Source of the DNA: Halobacteriovorax sp.
GTDB taxonomy: Bacteria > Bdellovibrionota > Bacteriovoracia > Bacteriovoracales > Bacteriovoracaceae
Reading direction: 5' to 3'
DNA length: 15,017 bases
NCBI GenBank assembly: GCA_002686115.1
Contig: NZAF01000117.1
Coordinates: 1-15,017, forward strand
Part shown: positions 1 to 6,420 of the stretch, one piece after another
Layout: every line of letters begins with the position of its first letter
How positions within the stretch are numbered: position 1 is the first letter of the stretch
Position numbers and translations under genes: made by a program
Notes under the pieces: generated by a model
Told to the model about the DNA's origin: nothing
Seen by the model: only the letters and a program-made list of their open reading frames with translations
The model's database searches: none

Positions 1-92
1 AGAGGCGGTAAGTTAATAACTTTGCTGCATGTATGCTATCAAAGTCGCTAAACTATTAATTACTCGCAAAGTGCCTAGTTTTATACACTTTT

Positions 93-101
93 TGCTATAT
101 T
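93..101 (+). promoter_or_regulatory. Possible extended -10 promoter for the outer membrane protein gene
   Basis: TGCTATATT fits the extended -10 pattern TGnTATAAT with one mismatch. No good -35 hexamer lies upstream, which an extended -10 can tolerate. It would start transcription near 108 and leave a leader of about 67 bases. The rest of 1-174 shows no gene on either strand. Motif only; not proven. Confidence 0.35.
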
Positions 102-174
102 AAACTCAAAAACCAAATCACTCGGCAATAAACGCTCTCTTTAAAAAACTCAGGTCCATGAAATAATAATATTA

Positions 175-1152
175 ATGATTAAATATATAAGTCTTCTATT
201 AAGCCTCATCATAAGTTTTAATTCTTTTGCACAAAAGAAAAAAGGTCGTGAAAATCACAATCTTGTAGTTATTCAAAAAGTATCAACAGACGGTACAACC
301 TTTGTCATTAGAAGAGGTCTTAAAGATGATGTACTACCTAATCAAAGATCCCTCTTTTCAACTAAGGATATTTCACTTGTGGCCCAGGCCATCACTGTCA
401 ATAGAGAATACTCCCAATGGCGTGCCCTACAAAATAGTGCAGTCATACCTTTTAAAAGAGGAGATATTATTAACTTAAGTTATTCGGTTGAAAAGGTATG
501 GACTGAAATTCCTAGAGTCATCAGTGATGAAAACTACCGTTTAACAATGCAACAAGCAATTATAAAGAAAGACCCTTCAAAGAAAAAAGACTTTCAAAAG
601 AGAAAGAAAAGAGTTCAAACTAATTATCAATTTCTAGTAGGGTCAACTGTTGCCCTTAGTGAATCTACTCAAAACGTACAAGACGTCGATGGAACAAGAA
701 CAGGTCTTACTTTTAATGGAAGATACTTAAGAAATTATAAAAAAGGGCTCTACTATCACTTTGGTCTAAGATACGACGGAGAAACTTATGTTTCAACGAC
801 TCCAAATGTAACCGAAGAGACGACGCGAATCTTTGGCTACACAGGACTTACTCTTAGACTTAATGATATCTGGAAAAAGACAAAAGCTCTTCCCTATCTC
901 GCATTAGATATTGGAATAGGGACAAGTAATACAGCAGTTGATGATCTTACAAAATCAGGTCTTGCGACAATTCTACCGGCAGTAAGGCTTGGTATTGAAT
1001 ATAAAGCTTTTAAAAAGACTTCTTTTTTACTGGAAGCGTTTGCAGAGTCTATAAGTGCCAACGAAGAGTTTAGCGAGTCAGTTAATAATAATCCTACCCA
1101 GCAAAAAACAACAATCACTAATGTAGGAATTAATCTTGGAATGAATTTTTAG
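175..1152 (+). CDS. Predicted outer membrane beta-barrel protein with N-terminal periplasmic domain
   Basis: The 325-residue protein starts with a signal peptide (residues 1-19, cleavage after SFA, before Gln20). Residues about 29-112 are beta-rich and end in a 'VIPFKRGDIINL' segment, which recalls small periplasmic beta domains in other envelope proteins; I cannot name the family. A very basic stretch follows (131-147, many Lys and Arg). Residues about 148-325 show alternating amphipathic strands ending in NVGINLGMNF, with the terminal Phe typical of BAM-assembled outer membrane proteins. About 180 residues would suit an eight-stranded barrel. The start has no clear Shine-Dalgarno and sits in an AT-rich leader. 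The gene is alone: no partner on the same strand within 170 bases. Localisation is inferred from composition; the function is unknown. Confidence 0.75.
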   Translation: MIKYISLLLSLIISFNSFAQKKKGRENHNLVVIQKVSTDGTTFVIRRGLKDDVLPNQRSLFSTKDISLVAQAITVNREYSQWRALQNSAVIPFKRGDIINLSYSVEKVWTEIPRVISDENYRLTMQQAIIKKDPSKKKDFQKRKKRVQTNYQFLVGSTVALSESTQNVQDVDGTRTGLTFNGRYLRNYKKGLYYHFGLRYDGETYVSTTPNVTEETTRIFGYTGLTLRLNDIWKKTKALPYLALDIGIGTSNTAVDDLTKSGLATILPAVRLGIEYKAFKKTSFLLEAFAESISANEEFSESVNNNPTQQKTTITNVGINLGMNF

Positions 1153-1245
1153 TAATCTCTATAAATTAGTGACTTACAAATCAAACCCTCAAAATATTGG
1201 CAGTCTTTTAAAGATCGTATGAAAAAATGAAATTCATAAACATCT

Positions 1246-1279
1246 GAAATTTTTAAAAATAAAAATTTCTCTTTTTTTT
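1246..1279 (+). terminator. Possible AT-rich intrinsic terminator
   Basis: Nine-base arms GAAATTTTT (1246-1254) and AAAAATTTC (1261-1269) are exact reverse complements around a 6-base loop. They are followed by a T-rich run (1270-1279). The geometry is right for Rho-independent termination, but the stem has only one G-C pair and lies 94 bases past the stop of the upstream gene, so it is tentative. Confidence 0.4.
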
Positions 1280-1334
1280 CTATCAATAACTATATTTATC
1301 TCTACGATAATAAAGTAACCGAGGGAGATTAGTT

Positions 1335-1868
1335 ATGAAATTATTAATGTTAACATTTATCCTTTTATTACAAGTTTCGTGTCAACAGGTATCTGAAATA
1401 GCACAAGAAGCTTCAAGTAATGATATTCAAAATACTTCAACAGTGGAAGAGTCTGAATTAACATCATCTTCGAAAAGTTCATCACAAGATATGAATTGTC
1501 CAATGGTGTATGAGCCAGTTTGTGCAAAAGTTAGTAAAGATGAAAACTGTAAAGATGAAAGGATTTGTGAATTCATCGATAAAACATATTCTTCAGATTG
1601 TTTCGCCAATATTGATGATGCGGAAATTTTATATCCTGGTGAATGCATGAAAGAAGACACTGGCAAAATCCAAGAACCGATTAAAGAAGAACCAATAATT
1701 AAGAATCCAGAAGTTAAGTTTTGCTTTGCTCTATATGATCCAGTCTGCGGTAAGAGTCCAGGGAAACTTGGATCTGAAAAAACATACTCTAATATGTGTT
1801 ACTTAGAGACGGCCGGAGCAGAATTTTTAAGATACGGCGCCTGTGATCAAGAATCTATAAAAATGTAA
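1335..1868 (+). CDS. Kazal-type protease inhibitor lipoprotein with two domains
   Basis: This 177-residue protein has a lipoprotein signal peptide with lipobox VSC and acylated Cys16, then a Ser/Thr/Glu-rich linker (17-52). Two Kazal-like domains follow. Domain 1 (Cys55-Cys104) has YEPVC, TYSSDC and PGEC; domain 2 (Cys130-Cys170) has YDPVCGK, TYSNMC and YGAC. Both keep the cysteines equivalent to Kazal C2, C3, C4 and C6 and lack the C1/C5 pair. Domain 1 has two extra cysteines (72 and 78) in a loop. By alignment with the ovomucoid third domain, the P1 residues would be Met57 and Ala132, which points to elastase- or subtilisin-like serine proteases as targets. A strong Shine-Dalgarno (GAGGGAG, 1321-1327) supports the start. 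The gene is monocistronic, ending at a terminator. Possible roles are protecting the cell from its own or prey proteases; this is inference. Confidence 0.8.
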   Translation: MKLLMLTFILLLQVSCQQVSEIAQEASSNDIQNTSTVEESELTSSSKSSSQDMNCPMVYEPVCAKVSKDENCKDERICEFIDKTYSSDCFANIDDAEILYPGECMKEDTGKIQEPIKEEPIIKNPEVKFCFALYDPVCGKSPGKLGSEKTYSNMCYLETAGAEFLRYGACDQESIKM

Positions 1869-1871
1869 AAA

Positions 1872-1899
1872 CAAAAAAAGGCCCTCAATTGAGGGCCTT
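1872..1899. terminator. Bidirectional terminator between convergent genes
   Basis: Positions 1878-1899 are a perfect 22-base palindrome centred on AATT, with a GC-rich stem of GGCCCTC type. It lies 9 bases after the Kazal gene stop and 25 bases beyond the FKBP gene stop. Read on the - strand, the stem is followed by a run of Ts (complement of 1872-1879), a textbook intrinsic terminator for the FKBP gene. On the + strand the tail TTATAT is weaker but probably serves the Kazal gene too. Confidence 0.85.
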
Positions 1900-1924
1900 A
1901 TATCAATCATTAAAAAAATAACTC

Positions 1925-2635
1925 TTAGTGATTATGACCTTTGTGTTCACCATCATTTTTACCAGTAACAATATCTAGTAATTCTACTTCAAATACTAGA
2001 GTTGCTCCACCTGGGATACTTGGAGGTGCTCCTTGGTTTCCGTAAGCAAGATCACTTGGAATAACAAGTTTAATCTTTCCACCCTTACCAATAAGTTGCA
2101 TACCTTCTGTCCAACCTTTAATAACTCTATTTAATGGAAATTCAATTGGCTTATTTCTCTTATAAGAAGAATCAAATTCAGTTCCATCAATAAGAGTACC
2201 TTTATAGTGAACCTTTACTGTATCTGTTGCTTTAGGCTTTGGATCTTTACCTGGAGTAAGGATTTTATAAGCTAGACCAGATTCTGTTTTTTGTGCTTTT
2301 TCAGTTTTTACAAAGTTCTCAAGAAACTTCTTACCTTTTTCAATTTCACCAGTAGACTTTGATGCCATTTTCTTTTGAACGATGTCTTTAAATTTCATTG
2401 CGAATTCCATCGTCTTAACTTGTTCTTTTTGACCAGAAACACCTTCTCTCACACCTTGCATAAGAGCAGCTTTCTCTCTGTCGTTAAGTTTAAAGTCTGC
2501 AAATCTCTTTCCGTAAAGATATCCAACTGAGTAGTATGTCTTATCATCATCAGTTTCAATTTTTGCTGGTTTTTGTGCTTGATTACACGAGAATAAAAGT
2601 ATTGAGGCCATCGTTAGCCCTAAAATTTTTTTCAT
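1925..2635 (-). CDS. FKBP-type peptidyl-prolyl cis-trans isomerase lipoprotein (FkpA/Mip-like)
   Basis: This 236-residue protein catalyses cis-trans isomerisation of Xaa-Pro bonds and probably chaperones envelope proteins. Lipobox LFSC gives a predicted acylated Cys17. Residues about 30-115 form the helical FKBP_N dimerisation domain of Mip and FkpA (YSVGYLYGKRF, then a long Lys/Glu-rich helix). Residues about 118-223 are the FKBP fold, with pocket residues Tyr144 (VHYKG), Phe154-Asp155 (FDSS), Val171-Ile172, Trp175 (KGWTEGM), Tyr198 (AYG), Ile207 and Phe215, so it should be active. The C-terminus GEHKGHNH has three histidines beyond the domain and may bind metal. A good Shine-Dalgarno (AAGGA, complement of 2644-2648) precedes the start. 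RNase HI lies 80 bases upstream on the same strand; a separate promoter in that gap is possible. Family call is secure; fkpA versus mip naming is not. Confidence 0.93.
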   Translation of the reverse strand: MKKILGLTMASILLFSCNQAQKPAKIETDDDKTYYSVGYLYGKRFADFKLNDREKAALMQGVREGVSGQKEQVKTMEFAMKFKDIVQKKMASKSTGEIEKGKKFLENFVKTEKAQKTESGLAYKILTPGKDPKPKATDTVKVHYKGTLIDGTEFDSSYKRNKPIEFPLNRVIKGWTEGMQLIGKGGKIKLVIPSDLAYGNQGAPPSIPGGATLVFEVELLDIVTGKNDGEHKGHNH

Positions 2636-2715
2636 GACAGATTCCTTTTTGTCAAAATTAAATAATTATTACTAAAATGTTAATTGTACGAGAACAAAGT
2701 GACAAGTTCAATCTA

Positions 2716-3354
2716 CTAAAAACCTGCCTGGTCTAGGGCCTGATTAGCAAGAAGGTCACATCTCTCATTTTGAGGATGACCTGAATGTCCCTTTACCCAA
2801 AAAAACTTAACGTTTAAATCTTTAACCAGATTATCGAGATCCATCCATCTCTCAACGTTTTCAGGCGTCTTCTTATCCGCTTTTTTCCAGCCTCTAAGCT
2901 TCCAACCTGGAACCCATTTTTGGATCCCATCAACAACATATTTTGAATCACTATAAAGATAGATTTTTTGAAAACCTATAATTCCCTCTTCTTCAAAGTG
3001 GGCCTTAACTGCAGATAACGCATTTATCGCACCATCAAGTTCCATTTGATTATTGGTCGTTCTAGTATCAACACCAGAGCGTTCAAAAATGATCTTTCCC
3101 TCTAGGTCTTGTCCCATACTTGCCCAGGCCCCAGGGCCTGGATTACCTCGACATGCGCCATCACTGTAAAGAGTATACGCACCTTCTTCTATCGCCTCAT
3201 CAGGAAGTGGGAAACCATCGCTTCTAGAATCCCCCTTGGATTCTTCGATTGAGTCTGTAAGCTTCTTTAAGAGCTCTATAGCGGCCTTCTCTTCTTTAGA
3301 TTTTGCTACCTTTTGTAAATAACTCAAAGCACCATTAATCGTTTTTTTCTTCAT
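2716..3354 (-). CDS. rnhA: Ribonuclease HI
   Basis: Cytoplasmic RNase HI cleaves the RNA strand of RNA-DNA hybrids, such as Okazaki primers and R-loops. In this 212-residue protein all catalytic residues are visible: Asp65 (LYSDGACRGNPGPG), Glu105 (NNQMELDGAI), Asp136 (LYSDSKYV), His190 (WVKGHSGH) and Asp200 (NERCDLLA). The basic handle (GWKLRGWKKADKKTPEN) is present, as in E. coli RNase HI. The unusual part is a 58-residue Lys/Glu-rich N-terminal extension predicted to be helical; it lacks the aromatic pattern of the eukaryotic hybrid-binding domain. The start is supported by AAGGAT just upstream (complement of 3360-3365), so the extension appears to be translated. The gene is divergent from the pterin synthase gene and upstream of the FKBP gene on the same strand. 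Confidence 0.95.
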   Translation of the reverse strand: MKKKTINGALSYLQKVAKSKEEKAAIELLKKLTDSIEESKGDSRSDGFPLPDEAIEEGAYTLYSDGACRGNPGPGAWASMGQDLEGKIIFERSGVDTRTTNNQMELDGAINALSAVKAHFEEEGIIGFQKIYLYSDSKYVVDGIQKWVPGWKLRGWKKADKKTPENVERWMDLDNLVKDLNVKFFWVKGHSGHPQNERCDLLANQALDQAGF

Positions 3355-3391
3355 TTCTATCCTTATCTATGATTAAAGCGAAGCATTAATG

Positions 3392-3420
3392 TCGACAATC
3401 ATCGTCAACTTCATTATATT
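3392..3420 (+). promoter_or_regulatory. Sigma70-type promoter for the pterin synthase-carboxypeptidase unit
   Basis: TCGACA (3392-3397) matches the -35 consensus TTGACA at 5 of 6 bases. TATATT (3415-3420) matches TATAAT at 5 of 6, with an optimal 17-base spacer. It would start transcription near 3427, giving a leader of about 44 bases before the ATG at 3471. It sits in the divergent gap with rnhA. Strong by motif, not experimentally shown. Confidence 0.55.
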
Positions 3421-3470
3421 AATAGTCTTAGATGATAGTTTAGTTGAGGCCTTCTAGGCAAAGGTATTTT

Positions 3471-3956
3471 ATGAAATACGCAATAAAAGTTTATAAAGAA
3501 TATTTTAACTTTGCATGTAGTCACTTTCTAATTTTTAAAGATGGTACACGTGAGCCCTTACATGGCCATAATTATAAAGTAACTTTAAAAGGCGATGCTC
3601 TTGATCTTGAAGGCGATATGGTTTTTGATTTTTTAGATATTAAACCAATCGTTAGAGAGGTTTGTGATAGTCTTGATCATAAACTACTTCTTCCAAGTGA
3701 AAACCTTAATCTAAGACTTGATACAAAAGATGACAATATTGAAATAAGACCTAAGGACGGTAGCTTCTTTTCCATTCCAAAGTCTGATGTTTTAGTACTT
3801 CCGCTTCCAAACACGTCTGCTGAAAGACTTGCTATTTATCTTGCAAACGAGATAAATGACCTCACCAAAAAAAGATTTAACTTTAGTTTTTCATCACTTG
3901 AAATAGAGGTTGAAGAGACTAAAGGTCAATGTGCAATATACAAATTAGAGAACTAA
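3471..3956 (+). CDS. 6-pyruvoyl-tetrahydropterin synthase family enzyme, PTPS-III-like
   Basis: This 161-residue protein belongs to the PTPS/QueD family acting on dihydroneopterin triphosphate. The zinc ligands are His18 (FACSHFL), His31 and His33 (LHGHNY). Other conserved segments are FDFLDIK (52-58), the catalytic LDHKLL (68-73) and EVEETKGQ (146-152). The motif before HGH reads REPLHGHNY. The catalytic Cys of QueD and animal PTPS (CxxxHGH) is absent, and Glu28 lies where PTPS-III enzymes carry Glu. PTPS-III makes 6-hydroxymethyl-dihydropterin and can replace FolB in folate synthesis. About 30 extra residues (80-112) lie between the catalytic His and PNTSAE. I chose the ATG at 3471 because AAAGG (3460-3464) lies 6 bases upstream; an upstream TTG at 3444 has no such support. 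The M14 gene follows after 16 bases. Family call secure; PTPS-III subtype and folate role inferred. Confidence 0.85.
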   Translation: MKYAIKVYKEYFNFACSHFLIFKDGTREPLHGHNYKVTLKGDALDLEGDMVFDFLDIKPIVREVCDSLDHKLLLPSENLNLRLDTKDDNIEIRPKDGSFFSIPKSDVLVLPLPNTSAERLAIYLANEINDLTKKRFNFSFSSLEIEVEETKGQCAIYKLEN

Positions 3957-3972
3957 CTGGACAAAATTTTCT

Positions 3973-4659
3973 ATGCAATTATCAAAATTAAAATCAGGTA
4001 AATCCGTTGAAGGAAATGAAATCACTTCTTATATAAGTGATAAAAAATCAAAGAAGTATATCTACCTTATGGGTGGTGTTCATGGCGATGAAGTTGAAGG
4101 CGTATATGTTGTCGACAAACTAATGAAATGGCTTGAAGATGATGTCGACGTAGATCTTCCACTTGTTGTTGTTCCTATACTTAATGTTGATGGCTACCGT
4201 TCAGGCTCAAGAGTAAATTCACACGGTGTAGATTTAAATAGAAATCTTGATACACAGTGCTGGCAAGGAGACTTTAAAGAAGCGAAGAATAATCCAGGGC
4301 CAAGTCCTTTATCTGAACCAGAAAATGTCTACCTAATGGAGTTATTTAAAAAATTTCCACCAGCATTCATCTTAACAATTCATTCGTGGAAGCCTATTGT
4401 AAATTACAATGGTGATTGCAAAGAAGTCGCTGAGTTTCTTGCAAATTATAATAATTATCCTATTGCTGATGATATTGGCTATCCAACACCTGGATCACTT
4501 GGAACTTATGCAAGTGTAAACCTAGGTGCACCAGTCATTACATTTGAATGCCCTACTCTTGATGAATCAGGAAAAGATCTTAACCAAATCTGGAAAGAAA
4601 ACGAAGAAGCCTTTAAAAACTTATTAAAGAGCAAGCTTCTAAGTAATTACCTCCAGTAA
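3973..4659 (+). CDS. M14-family zinc carboxypeptidase, murein peptide amidase (MpaA)-like
   Basis: This 228-residue protein carries the full M14 site: zinc ligands His37 and Glu40 (GGVHGDE) and His137 (TIHSW), carboxylate-binding Asn89-Arg90 (VDLNRNLD) and catalytic Glu192 (VITFECP). Compact size, the DLNRN motif and lack of a signal peptide or membrane segment fit cytoplasmic MpaA. That enzyme removes meso-diaminopimelate from murein tripeptide by cleaving the gamma-D-Glu bond during peptidoglycan recycling. If the host is a predator, it could also process prey-derived muropeptides. The gene begins 16 bases after the pterin synthase stop and probably shares its promoter; its own ribosome site is weak. 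No functional link to pterins is evident. Related desuccinylase/AstE-type enzymes are an alternative, so the exact substrate is inferred. Confidence 0.8.
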   Translation: MQLSKLKSGKSVEGNEITSYISDKKSKKYIYLMGGVHGDEVEGVYVVDKLMKWLEDDVDVDLPLVVVPILNVDGYRSGSRVNSHGVDLNRNLDTQCWQGDFKEAKNNPGPSPLSEPENVYLMELFKKFPPAFILTIHSWKPIVNYNGDCKEVAEFLANYNNYPIADDIGYPTPGSLGTYASVNLGAPVITFECPTLDESGKDLNQIWKENEEAFKNLLKSKLLSNYLQ

Positions 4660-4723
4660 TTTTCTTTTTCCATTTTAGACTTTTTTTTCTAGAATTATTA
4701 TAAATTCTAAAAAAGAGTCATTA

Positions 4724-5362
4724 ATGGTTACAAAAGAACAAGCTGAACAAATAAAAGATTATGTAAAACAACTAGAGTCTCACTCTAAAATAGAGCTCGT
4801 CCCTATCCTTAGCGCAAGGTCTGGAAACTACCATGAAGCAAGTTATAAGATTATTATCCTATCTCTAGTAGCATTCATTTTAACTTCTACGTATTTTATT
4901 CTCTTTCCAAGTTGGGATGGTGAGATAAATCACTCCGCTATCATGATGAGTCTGGCCATTATCTTTTTCATTGGAACAATGATCAATTTCATAGCACCCT
5001 TAAAGAAGATTTTCATCTCTTCAGCTGCAATAGAAGAGGCATGCAGTACTCATTTAAATGAAAATTTCATTCAACATGAAGTCTTTAATACAATAGACAG
5101 AACAGGAATACTTTTACAAATCTCATATTATGAACATGACATAAGACTTTTAGCTGATAGTGGAATAAATAAAGTCGTTGATAATGAGATATGGAATGAA
5201 TTAATAAAAGATATCTCCAAGTCTTATAAAGAGCACCGTAATCCAGTAAAAGGCTTTAAAACTGTCATTGAAAAATTAGAGCAAATATCTAAAAAGCATG
5301 GACTTGATAAAGATCATACAGACACTAACGAACTTGATGATAAGTTAATCATTAAGGAATAA
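4724..5362 (+). CDS. TPM-domain membrane protein, COG3762-like
   Basis: The 212-residue protein has no signal peptide. Residues 1-32 start the domain (helix, then IELVPILSARSG). Two membrane segments interrupt it at about 43-61 and 72-91. The rest resembles the second half of a TPM domain (RTGILLQISYYEHDIRLLADSGI, then NEIWNELIKDI). This split architecture matches the COG3762 relatives of YgcG, commonly encoded beside YgcG and LemA. The biochemical role is unclear: the plant TPM protein TLP18.3 was proposed to be a phosphatase, while bacterial members are mostly uncharacterised envelope factors. A charged C-terminal tail (190-212) ends the protein. It overlaps the next gene by one base (TAATG), so translation is probably coupled. 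A TATAAA at 4699-4704 with a poor -35 is a possible promoter. Confidence 0.75.
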   Translation: MVTKEQAEQIKDYVKQLESHSKIELVPILSARSGNYHEASYKIIILSLVAFILTSTYFILFPSWDGEINHSAIMMSLAIIFFIGTMINFIAPLKKIFISSAAIEEACSTHLNENFIQHEVFNTIDRTGILLQISYYEHDIRLLADSGINKVVDNEIWNELIKDISKSYKEHRNPVKGFKTVIEKLEQISKKHGLDKDHTDTNELDDKLIIKE

Positions 5363-6420
5363 TGATGTTAAATAAGTATCTCTATGTATTTATAAAATTA
5401 TTTCTAATATCAATAGTAACTTTTAATGGCTTCTCTCTTGATGTTCCGAAACTTCAAGGACGCATCAATGACTACGCTAATATTATTGATACTCAGACGA
5501 GAGAAAAGTTAAAACAACTTCTTATCTATCACGAACAACAGACCACAAATCAAATAGCGATTCTCACGATCAACTCACTTAGAGGAGATGTCTTAGAAGA
5601 GTTTTCAATTAGAACCGCTAGGACATGGGCACTAGGTCAAAAAGATAAGAATAATGGTATCTTACTTCTCGTCGTAAAAAATGATCGTAAGCTAAGGATT
5701 GAAGTTGGCTATGGACTTGAAGGAATTATTACCGATCTTCATGCTATGATCATCATAAAGAGAATTATCGTTCCAGAGTTTAGAAAGGGTCATTACTCAA
5801 AAGGCGTTGAACTTGGAGTAAAGTCATTAGTAGATACATTAAAAAGTGGTGGGGAAGAAATTAAAGGAGTCGATAAAACAACGATGAGCATGATAAAAAA
5901 TGCTAATGCTAAAATAAATCAAAATGATGAAGACATCATCTACCCCATTATATTCCAGTTCTTCATGATACCTTTTGCAATTATACTCTTTGTCATCGGC
6001 TTAAAGACACATCTAGCCTATCAATTTTATAAAAAAAACAAAGAACTTGTTAAGCAAAAGGCAATCGAGAAGCTTTACCCTGATCAGGTGAAAAGTGAAA
6101 AAAATGCTCCTTTTATCCTGTTCTTTTTTAGTATCATGATTTTCTCATTTGCCTATCTATTAACGACGTTATTTTCACCTTCACAGTGGATTACTTTAAT
6201 CATAAGTTTAAATTTTATTATTTTTATATTTTGTATTTATAAGTTCTATCCAAGTAAAAAAGAAGTTGAAGAATATGCACTTTTAAGATTCACTAAAAAG
6301 AGAAAATACCAATCTACAAGTGGCTCATCTTACGGAAGTGGCTCCTCTTATAGTGGTGGATCATCGTTTGGTGGAGGTGGCGGCTCATTTGGAGGCGGAG
6401 GAAGTTCAGGCTCATGGTAA
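5362..6420 (+). CDS. YgcG-like TPM-domain protein with Gly-rich tail (first copy)
   Basis: The 352-residue protein has an N-terminal signal sequence (about 1-25, ending near GFS) and the YgcG-type start LDVPKLQGRINDYANII. The TPM domain covers about 36-160, with TTNQIAILTI, WALGQKDKNNGILLLV and RKLRIEVGYGLEG. Three membrane segments follow (about 194-214, 250-272, 276-295). The tail is Ser/Gly-rich and ends GGGGSFGGGGSSGSW, the usual end of COG1512 proteins. The TPM domain should face the periplasm. Two ATGs stand in tandem at 5362 and 5365; AAGGA (5354-5358) serves either. The previous gene overlaps by one base and the next by seven, making a tight coupled operon. It is paralogous to the next gene over its whole length, indicating tandem duplication. 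Confidence 0.88.
   Translation: MMLNKYLYVFIKLFLISIVTFNGFSLDVPKLQGRINDYANIIDTQTREKLKQLLIYHEQQTTNQIAILTINSLRGDVLEEFSIRTARTWALGQKDKNNGILLLVVKNDRKLRIEVGYGLEGIITDLHAMIIIKRIIVPEFRKGHYSKGVELGVKSLVDTLKSGGEEIKGVDKTTMSMIKNANAKINQNDEDIIYPIIFQFFMIPFAIILFVIGLKTHLAYQFYKKNKELVKQKAIEKLYPDQVKSEKNAPFILFFFSIMIFSFAYLLTTLFSPSQWITLIISLNFIIFIFCIYKFYPSKKEVEEYALLRFTKKRKYQSTSGSSYGSGSSYSGGSSFGGGGGSFGGGGSSGSW
6397..6402 (+). promoter_or_regulatory. Shine-Dalgarno embedded in Gly-rich tail codons
   Basis: GGAGGA here encodes glycines near the end of the first YgcG-like protein and lies 11 bases before the ATG (6414) of the second. No other ribosome site is possible in that overlap, so the conserved Gly-rich tail doubles as the translation signal for the downstream gene. 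Confidence 0.6.

Noticed and set aside
19..45. Nested dyads ACTTTG...CAAAGT and GCAT-GT-ATGC near the window start
   Set aside because: The arms are short, the loop is too tight and no T-run follows. An operator is possible but nothing supports it.
894..1118. Antisense open frame within the first barrel gene
   Set aside because: The product resembles no known protein and the + strand frame has a signal peptide and barrel pattern. The same reasoning removes the antisense frames at 1427-1666, 7049-7261, 9683-9898, 10685-10924 and 11021-11206.
3444..3470. In-frame TTG start for the pterin synthase gene
   Set aside because: No Shine-Dalgarno precedes it, while AAAGG precedes the ATG at 3471. 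The family fold begins right after that ATG.
4690..4709. Dyad TAGAATT-N6-AATTCTA before the TPM operon, considered as a terminator of the upstream unit
   Set aside because: It is followed by As rather than Ts on the + strand and has a very weak stem. It overlaps the likely -10 region and is probably AT-rich promoter sequence.
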